Part shown: piece after piece, positions 57,425 through 64,000 of the stretch | Numbering within the stretch: position 1 is the stretch's first letter | Layout: each line of letters starts with the position of its first letter | Assembly (NCBI GenBank): GCA_033961575.1 | Contig: CM066728.1 | Coordinates: 29,946,352-30,010,351 of the forward strand | Direction: 5' to 3' | Source of the DNA: Aselliscus stoliczkanus | Taxonomy: Eukaryota; Chordata; Mammalia; Chiroptera; Hipposideridae | Length of the DNA stretch: 64,000 nt | Program-made: the position numbers and the translations under genes | The notes under the pieces: generated by a model | Seen by the model: only the letters and a program-made list of their open reading frames with translations | Told to the model about the DNA's origin: nothing | The model's database searches: none

Positions 57425-57540
57425 TGAGTATTTGGGTGCACACACTATCAATTAATGGATTGTGCTAGACCCTGGAGATGGATAGACAAAGAAGGTTTAG
57501 TTCCTGCCTAGAAGGGAAAGCAAGACAGGTATAGGTGGAT
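57425..57540 (-). mobile_element. L2 3' end, antisense, diverged
   Basis: 'tgaatgagtatttgggtgc', 'agaccctggagatggatag' and 'ggtttagttcctgcctagaag' match the reversed L2 terminus. Confidence 0.5.
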
Positions 57541-57584
57541 GTCCTGGTGCTGATGTAACTTGTGTTTTCCTTTCTCTTTTCTAG

Positions 57585-57626
57585 TTGGAGAGGGGTTGAA
57601 ATATGACCTTTGTCACCCTTGGGAGA
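57585..57626 (+). other. candidate 42-bp exon with consensus splice sites
   Basis: Preceded by the pyrimidine tract 'tgttttcctttctcttttct' and AG (57583-57584), and followed by GTAAGT (57627-57632), the perfect donor core. One of three frames is open, reading GEGLKYDLCHPWE; the other two contain stops. The length is a multiple of three. It is too short to identify by protein content and may be a chance pairing. Confidence 0.2.
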
Positions 57627-57639
57627 GTAAGTCAGTTGT

Positions 57640-58470
57640 CAGGCACTGAATGTAGTCCCCTTTCCCAAAGGTGGGTGTAGCCCCACTCTCTCTGCCCCAA
57701 CTTAACTTCCCATGCCAACGAGGCAAATCGGGTTGATACCCTTCAGTAGCTGAGCAGGAAGTCCTTTTTCCAGGATAATGAACATAATCAGAAATCTTCG
57801 GGGATGCGTCTTCTGCATGACCACCCTGGGGTATGTTGTGGGACTTGAATACCTGGGGAAGGAGAGGTACTGAGACATGTTGCATTTCAGGGGATGAAAA
57901 GGGAAACTTTTTAATCTACATCATGAGAGCATCCTGGGAGGAAAAGGGAGTATAAGGGCAGACGCTGAGTTGTCTCTGACGCAGGTTCCTAACTTGACTG
58001 ATGCCTAGGATATAGTGGATATGGGGTTTTCAAAGCCTTGAAATCCAGGCATCAGACATTCTTGGCTGGAGTTAATTTCCAGGGAGTGGACTCATTCTCC
58101 CTTGAAATTCCTTGGATGATGTGTGGAAATACTTGGAGCCCTGCCCAGCTCTCAGCACAGGGCACCCCAGGTTAGTTAGGAGCATCATGGGAGCACCTCC
58201 TCAGCTTATCACCATGGCACTTCCAAATCCTCAGCTCCTTCCCTCCTCTCCTTTTATGTCCATGGAGGTGTTCCTTCTCCTGGCAGAGGCCAGGCCTTCC
58301 TATGCTTCTCAAAACATTCCATAATTATCCCCTCTCAAGCTTGTAAGTTTAGCTGTGATCTCTCAACTCTAGCCTTCCTGTTAAGATTTAAGCGTTTAAA
58401 TACTCTAAGAACAAAAATCCTTTGAACCCAAACCCTAAGCTATTAGTGTCATCACCTCCCTCAAGACGTA
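57640..58470. other. unique non-coding DNA
   Basis: No repeat or exon recognised; the antisense frame at 57613-57885 has no motif. Confidence 0.4.
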
Positions 58471-58472
58471 CC

Positions 58473-58589
58473 GTTTTTTGTGTTGTTTTTTTTTGAGGGC
58501 AGTGTCACTGGCCCTCACATGTGGGACCCGAACCGGGGCCGCCGGCTTCCCAAGACCAGCGCTTAACCACTGCGCCACTTGGCCAGCCC
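58473..58589 (-). mobile_element. short tRNA-derived SINE, antisense
   Basis: Reversed tail 'tttttttttgagggcagtg', head ending 'gccacttggccagccc'. Flanks 'caagacgtacc' and 'caagacctacc' form the duplication. Confidence 0.88.
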
Positions 58590-58599
58590 CAAGACCTAC

Positions 58600-60745
58600 C
58601 TTTTTAAAGCTGTATATGTGCACTGTCCTCATTTCAACTTCTACTTATTTTGGCTTCTGTCCCATCAAGACACCAAACCAGCTCTCATTAAAGTTGCCTA
58701 TGACTTCTCTGTCACTCAAGCCAGTGACAATTTCCAGTCCTCCTCTTACCTGGACACTTATCTGGTCACTGCTTCTTGAACCATTCTGACCCTTGGCTGT
58801 GATGAAACAACACCCTCCTAGTTTTCCTCTACTTGCTGGCTGCTGCCTATGACTCCTCCTTTATCTGGCCATTGAATGTTGGACTCTCTCAAACTTTGGA
58901 CCTAACCTCTTCTCTCCTCACACTAGGCATTCTCATCCACATTTTTAGTGGAACTCTGTTGGTTTTAACTGGCCCAGTGTCTCTTACTGCTTCTTTTAGT
59001 GCCAACCCACCTTTATTTTTCTTTGGGGTACCACTTCCCTTATACCTACTGTGTGTGATCTTAGCACTGTCAGTCAAGGTACCCTGTTCTTTCCTGAACA
59101 GCAAATCAGAATGTCACTTCTGGGAATATTTATCTCAAATGCCAGGGGATGGAGAAAATTTGGGGGCTGACGCGCTCACTCCTACGGTGTGGCACTCATT
59201 GACATTCATTGCCTTGATCCCCAGAGCTAGCCTGGTACTTTCCTCCTGAGGCTTTATTTTGTTTTTGTTTTTGTGTGTGTGAGCTTTACCATATTCTTAT
59301 ATACTTGTCCTAAATTGTTTTATTTATTATCACTTATTTTGTTTGTGTAAGCAACCAAAAATTGTGATTAATACAACTACTTGGCCTCAAATGTTATCTC
59401 TATACAGGTGAATTTCTAATTTATATCTCTAGACCAGAATGCTCCTTGGGGCTAGACTATTATTTCCATTGAATTACTTAACCTTTCCAAAGCACTTTAA
59501 GTTCAAGATAGCGAAGACTAAATTCATGATCTGTACCTCAAGCCTTTCTCTTTTCTCTGAATGGCACCATCATCTATCAGTTAAGCTAGTCAGAAGCCAA
59601 GAAGGTGATACTACTGACATGCACCTTGCCACATATCCAATGTACCAAGAAGTCCTTTCAACTTCACTACCTAAACCTCTCCAAGTCTGTCTTCTTCTCT
59701 TCTCCTATTATCTCCCTAGTCCAAGTGACCAACATCTTTCTCCTGGATAAATGTAGAAGCCTACTCAATTGATGACTAATGGCCACAGTTTCCTCTTCCA
59801 TTCCTTTCTCAACATTATAGCTAGAATAATATGTTTAAAATGCAAACCTGATGGTATTACCCATATTTAAAACCTTTCAAAGGCTTTCCATTGTTTTACA
59901 ATAATGACCCAAGTCCTTAACATGTATTACAGGACCCTGCATTGTCTGAACTGTCCTATCACTCGAGCTTCATCTCACTTCACATCTCAACCCTCCCCTT
60001 CTTCAGATTCTTAAAGGCCTTAGGTTTCCTTCTGCCACAGGATCTTTGCTTGTGTGGTGCTCTCTACCTGGAAGACTGTTTCCTGCCTGGGGCTATGTCA
60101 CATGCCAAAGGCTAGTCCGGATTTGAGGATTGGAAAAATGTGGGTTGAAACTGATCTTGGGTTATTTTTACTTATTTATTATTGATCCACCAAATGTAGA
60201 TCAACATTACCTGATGGTATGAATGATCTGGTCCTTCTCTTGTGCAGGAAGGAATCCCAGGGAGTTGGATGACAGAATAGGGTGCACTGCCTCTTTTAGG
60301 CTAGATGCTGGGGGAGGGCAGCAAACATCAGAATTCAAGGGCTGACATTATGATCATTAGGGGAATTCCTGGTTGCACCAGTTATATATTTCTCAGTGTA
60401 CTGAAGGTTTGGTCAGACTAGATATGGCATACCACAGCCCTTCATCTTGGTATCTACTCATCCCTAGGTGTTAGTTTAACCATCACTTCCTCAGAGAAGC
60501 CTTCTCTGGTCCCCATCCAGCCCTTTCTTTTTGAGCAGTTTGATTAGGGGATTATTGTACACCTCCACGACTGCAAATTCCCATAGCAGACACAGATGTG
60601 AATAGGTGTTAGTTTAACCATCACTTCCTCAGAGAAGCCTTCTCTGGTCCCCATCCAGCCCTTTCTTTTTGAGCAGTTTGAGTAGGGGATTATTGTACAT
60701 CTCCACAACTGCAAATTCCCATAGCAGACACAGATGTGAATGGTA
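58600..60745 (+). mobile_element. long L2 LINE, sense (RT region to 3' end)
   Basis: L2 landmarks in order over 2.1 kb: 'aaagttgcctatgacttctc' (58689), 'gttttcctctacttgctggc' (58821), 'ctctgaatggcaccatcatc' (59556), 'tatgtttaaaatgcaaacctg' (59830), 'aaaggctttccattgttttac' (59879), 'tcagagaagccttctctgg' (60491 and again at 60629). The 138-codon frame at 58833-59249 is a stop-free remnant of the L2 reverse-transcriptase stretch and is hydrophobic because it is out of register. 60100-60420 is not clearly L2 and may be an insertion. Confidence 0.72.
60467..60742 (+). repeat. 138-bp tandem duplication inside the L2
   Basis: Two adjacent units, 60467-60604 and 60605-60742, both starting ggtgttagtttaaccatcac. 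They differ at only a handful of positions (for example gattagg/gagtagg, acacctcc/acatctcc, acgactg/acaactg). It explains the repeated peptide in the antisense frame at 60544-60849. Confidence 0.93.
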
Positions 60746-61351
60746 TGTGGAGTTAGGTAGAGCAGCCACTTTTGGCTTAAATAATAAGTCCAATTTATTA
60801 TCGTACATAAGTGGTGTATGTGTGTGTGCGTGCTCACGCATGCGTGCACTGGTGGTGGGGAGGGCCTTGAAAATTGTTTAATTCACCTCATTGATGGCAT
60901 CAACAATCTTCTGCCATATCCAGTGTGTCATTTTAGCCTTCCTCATGGTTCCAAGATGCCTGCCACAGGACATATACAGTGAAAGAAGAGGGTTTGGTTC
61001 TTCCTACATGTCTCTGTATAACAGAAACATTTCACAGATGTCACCCCAGTTGTCTTACCTTCACATCGCATGCCCTATATAATGTCTAGAAGGAGAGTAG
61101 TATTCTATTTGTTGACGTAAACCATTAAAGGCTTAATGCTTGAGCTCATTATAGGCTCTCCTCCCTGAGTCACATGGAGGGGCATACTCCTAAGTAGAAT
61201 GAGGACTGTGCCAGCCAAGAAGAAGACAAGTGGCTGTTGTAGAGGCCCCTTCTGGTGTCTCTGACATCTGTAGCCTGGAACTTTGTAGAAGCTCCTATAC
61301 AACCTTATTTCTTTTCTCCAGAACATTTCTTTTAGTTTTTCACTGCATATT

Positions 61352-61401
61352 TATGTATGTATGTATGTATGTATGTATGTATGTATGTATGTATGTATGT
61401 A
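61352..61401 (+). repeat. (TATG)n microsatellite at a SINE tail
   Basis: Twelve TATG units directly abutting the reversed tail of the SINE at 61402, so it probably grew from that tail. Confidence 0.93.
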
Positions 61402-61500
61402 TTTTTGAGGGCAATGTCACTTTTCCTCATATGTGGGATCCGAACCGGGGCTGCTGGCATCCCAAGCCAGCTCTTAACCACCGCGACACTCGGCCGGCCC
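61402..61500 (-). mobile_element. short tRNA-derived SINE, antisense (part of a dimer)
   Basis: 'gagggcaatgtcacttttc', B-box-like 'ggatccgaaccggggc' and head end 'cgacactcggccggccc'. It is joined through a T-run to a second SINE unit. Confidence 0.87.
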
Positions 61501-61503
61501 AAA

Positions 61504-61657
61504 CTTTTTTTTTTTTTTTTTTTTAGCTGAGCCGTCCTGCTACCTGTTGGCAGTTCAGCGGTAGCTCAGCTTGGGCTGGGAATCGAACTGCTGTTGCTCA
61601 GAGCTCAGCTCGCACTCTTGAGCGAGCTCTTAACCAACTAAGCCACTTGGCCAGCCC
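61504..61657 (-). mobile_element. SINE, second subtype, antisense (part of a dimer)
   Basis: Same subtype as 7927-8066 ('gggaatcgaactgctgttgc', 'gagcgagctcttaacc'). The pair 61402-61657 plus the microsatellite is bounded by one duplication, tcactgcatatttat, at 61340-61354 and 61661-61675. Confidence 0.86.
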
Positions 61658-61684
61658 TTCTCACTGCATATTTATTAGTGTTAC

Positions 61685-61830
61685 TGTTAAAGCCAGTCTC
61701 CCCCACTTGTCGACATCTTCCATGAGGACAAACTGGTACGTCTCAGTCCTTGGCACTCAGCACAGAGTCTGGCTCATAACAGATACTTAGTAAATACATG
61801 TAGAATGTATGAGCCAATGAGCCAAGGCTC
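61685..61830 (+). mobile_element. L2 3' end, sense
   Basis: 'cttccatgaggacaaactgg', 'cagcacagagtctggctcata' and an ATGTATGAGCCAATGAGCC tail resemble the L2 terminus. Confidence 0.6.
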
Positions 61831-63349
61831 TCGCTTCCTTTTGGGCATGGAAACAGGACGGGCCTCCCGTTCTGGACTCCATAAGTCCCGAGGCATCTTG
61901 GACCATGGTGGGGTGAATCCCTGGGAAGGAGATCCTGGGCTTCCAACTATAGTTTATCTTCATTATTTGAAAATTCTGTATTTGTAAATTTGCCTACTTG
62001 CTACAATTCATGTGTAACCCCCAGATTAATACCGCACTTTTGCAGTTATTTGCAAACATGAATATAGTGGCAAGAATGTGAATTCCCCCACCTCCATGCC
62101 TCTTGTTGGAGTAGAACAAGGCAATGCTGTGCCTCCTTGTTTCAGATCTCATACTGTAAATAAATGTGCTTATATTTAGTACCATGTTTTTCACATTTTT
62201 GTGCTTTTTTTTTGTTGGTGATTTCACTGTTTAAATGGCTGCCAAGCATAGCATGGAGGCTTTGTTTAGGGCTCCTCAGTACAAGAAGCCTGTAATGTAC
62301 TGATAGAGGAAATACGTGTATTAGATAAACTCATTCAGGCATGAGTTATAGTGCTGTAGGCCATGATTTCAATGTTAATGAATCACCAGTATAAATTAAA
62401 TAAAGTGTCTTTAAATAGAAACACACATTAAAAAAAGACTGTGCATTGATTGGTTGGTAAAAATGTTATGATCAGAGGCTCACAGGAACCTAACCCCATA
62501 TTTCCACTAGGGGCAATTGTTCAGTCTTCCCTGATCCAGTGGTCATGGCAGCTTTATGTAACATGACTACCATGAAGAATGAGACTCGACTGTACTTTGG
62601 CTATTTTATTTGAGTGAAGAGTAGATGAGATAGGGCTATATTCATACTTGCGGATTGTAGAAATATTCATAAGGTTAATGGTTAACACTAAAGCTTTATA
62701 GATTCTCTGACAGAAATGACATAGACAAGCCTGCTGCTAACATTTTCAAAAAAGAGAACAGAAGGTTCTTGCAATCCCATTCTCGTCCCATCTCTGGTGC
62801 TATCCTATACCACCCAGAGCCTTGCATACATGTGTGGACACCTTGACCTCCATGTTACAGCTCTATTAATACCCTCCTCCAAATACTTGGAGTCTTTAAG
62901 TATTTACCCCTTGGTAATCCTTGTGACTGAGGGGTGAATATACTGGTGGCTTCTTCTGCACTTGGGAGTCAGGCCTGGGAAAAGGACTTTGCAAACCCTG
63001 GAAGATGGTGAAGGGCCAGGGGGCAGGGAATTCTGGGATCACAGTTACTGTGGCTAGAAGGTGGGGGAGACACAGACTTAGGATGCTCAGGTTCTTGTCC
63101 ACTTTCCCTTGATTCTTTCCCCCATGGAGAACGTCCCAGTCAGATGAAAGACAGAGTTGAAACTTCTAGAGAACTGGGCCCAGCATAGGAGCCCTAATTT
63201 GCTAAGTATAAGGTAAGTATTATGTACGGAGCATGGTGTGGCACAAAAGTGGTTATTTCTATTTCCAAATTAGGTAGAAGGAGTAGGAGAGGGAAGAAAC
63301 AGGAAAAGAGAGGACTAAGAACTTTCTAGCTGTATAGAGATAAGGACTG
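61831..63349. other. unique non-coding DNA
   Basis: No repeat or exon recognised. Confidence 0.4.
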
Positions 63350-63720
63350 GGTTGGGTGGAGAAAATATTTTGGGCAATGGCAGGAGTGTGAACAAAACTT
63401 GAGAGCTAAACAATATGGTGGTATTTTCAGTGAACTGTGAGTAATGCAGTAGGTCCACAGCACAGTGTGAGAGGCATGGAGGGTCATGGTGGCAGGGGCC
63501 CTGGAGGGCCTTGCAGAGTGTATTAAAAGGTTTCTCCTTTATCTTGCTGGTGCTGGAGAATTATGGAGTGACACCATACACTCTCTGTTTTAGTTATGAC
63601 AATATGCATGTTGCAGTGGAGAAGTGTGGGGCTGAAAAGAGGATGTTGGAAGTAGCTATGAGTATATTGTAATTTTTCCAGGTGAAGGGTGAAGAAGGGC
63701 TAAACTTCGATCACAACCCT
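63350..63720 (-). mobile_element. L2 LINE, antisense
   Basis: 'ggggccctggagggccttgc' and 'tttctcctttatcttgctgg' match the reversed L2 block 'gaagggccttgtaggcc ... ggactttatcctaaggg'. Confidence 0.6.
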
Positions 63721-63764
63721 AGGGAGTAATGAAAAAGAATATGAGCTAGGATGCTGAGAACATA

Positions 63765-63905
63765 TATTTATTATGTAAGAGGCACTGTCTCAAGTGTTTT
63801 TACAACTATAATCCTTCTATCAATCCTAAGCAGTGAGTACCATTATTTATGCCTATTTTACAGATAGAGAAGCTCAGGCAAACACAGGTTTAAATAAACT
63901 TCTTC
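63765..63905 (-). mobile_element. MIR, antisense
   Basis: 'tactattatttatgcctatt'-like block at 63838-63859 followed by 'ttacagatagagaagctcagg' is the reversed MIR core. Confidence 0.72.
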
Positions 63906-63924
63906 CTATGGACTGAATTTTTTT

Positions 63925-64000
63925 TATTACTATTATCAAAATTTATTGGGGTGACGATGGTTTGTGAAATTACATAGGTTTCAAATATACAATTCTGTAA
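63925..64000 (-). mobile_element. L1 3' end, antisense, runs off the window
   Basis: 'aaatttattggggtgacgatgg' and 'gaaattacataggtttcaaat' match the tails at 1552 and 25205. The element continues beyond the right edge. Confidence 0.8.

Noticed and set aside
58833..59249. 138-codon hydrophobic frame resembling a membrane protein
   Set aside because: Sits in the body of a long L2 element in order with other L2 landmarks; hydrophobicity is a by-product of pyrimidine-rich sequence.
1..64000. A novel multi-gene system (defence, biosynthetic or similar)
   Set aside because: No convincing protein-coding gene, operon-like spacing or gene cluster was found on either strand; the structured content is transposon-derived.

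Overview
This is nuclear DNA from a placental mammal, almost certainly a bat, and I find no recognisable protein-coding gene in it. The mammal call rests on MIR, MIR3, L2, MLT1, MER5-like and L1 fossils throughout. The bat call rests on 13 tRNA-headed SINE units (gtggcgcggtggttaagcgc head, ggttcgggtccc B-box-like segment). They resemble the RHIN1-type SINEs I know from horseshoe and leaf-nosed bats (rhinolophoid Yinpterochiroptera). The family match is from memory, so species and genus are not claimed. The window reads as intergenic or deep-intronic sequence; nothing looks bacterial, viral or plasmid-like.

Layout. 1-4200: unique sequence with an antisense LTR-like repeat carrying a (TG)n tract, an antisense L1 3' end, and a G-rich/(GGT)n block near 3.1 kb. 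4.2-9.3 kb: a long decayed antisense L1 interrupted by four younger SINEs, then another L1 tail. 9.3-19 kb: mostly unique DNA with MIR, L2 and L1 scraps, one long SINE and a (CCAAA)n tract. 19.8-21.4 kb: an antisense L1 3' UTR split by a complete 1.3 kb mariner with TA duplications and a dead transposase. 21.5-33.4 kb: MIR, L2, L1 and SINE fossils between unique stretches, including a GC-richer block at 23.9-24.6 kb.

33.5-48.5 kb holds the most interesting structure. Two sense-strand L1-derived elements (33497-37301 and about 44783-48457) are each about 3.65 kb. Both keep a 5' UTR, ORF1 remnants, only the start and end of ORF2, and a 3' UTR built of three related modules. They share the same internal ORF2 deletion junction, and copy A has a 16-bp target-site duplication around the whole unit. 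They therefore look like an internally deleted, non-autonomous L1 family (half-L1-like) that moved in its deleted form. Copy A also carries a 157-bp TA-flanked MITE whose empty site is preserved in copy B.

48.5-64 kb: more L1 and L2, an MLT1 LTR, a MER5-like element, a long L2 (58.6-60.7 kb) containing a 138-bp tandem duplication, a dimeric SINE at 61.4 kb, and the start of another L1 tail at the right edge.

Candidate host elements are weak and marked as such: a possible 42-bp exon at 57.6 kb and several AT-rich, homeodomain-site-bearing segments, best at 43.4 kb, that could be conserved enhancers. There is no gene network to describe; the layers are successive waves of transposons on unique non-coding DNA.
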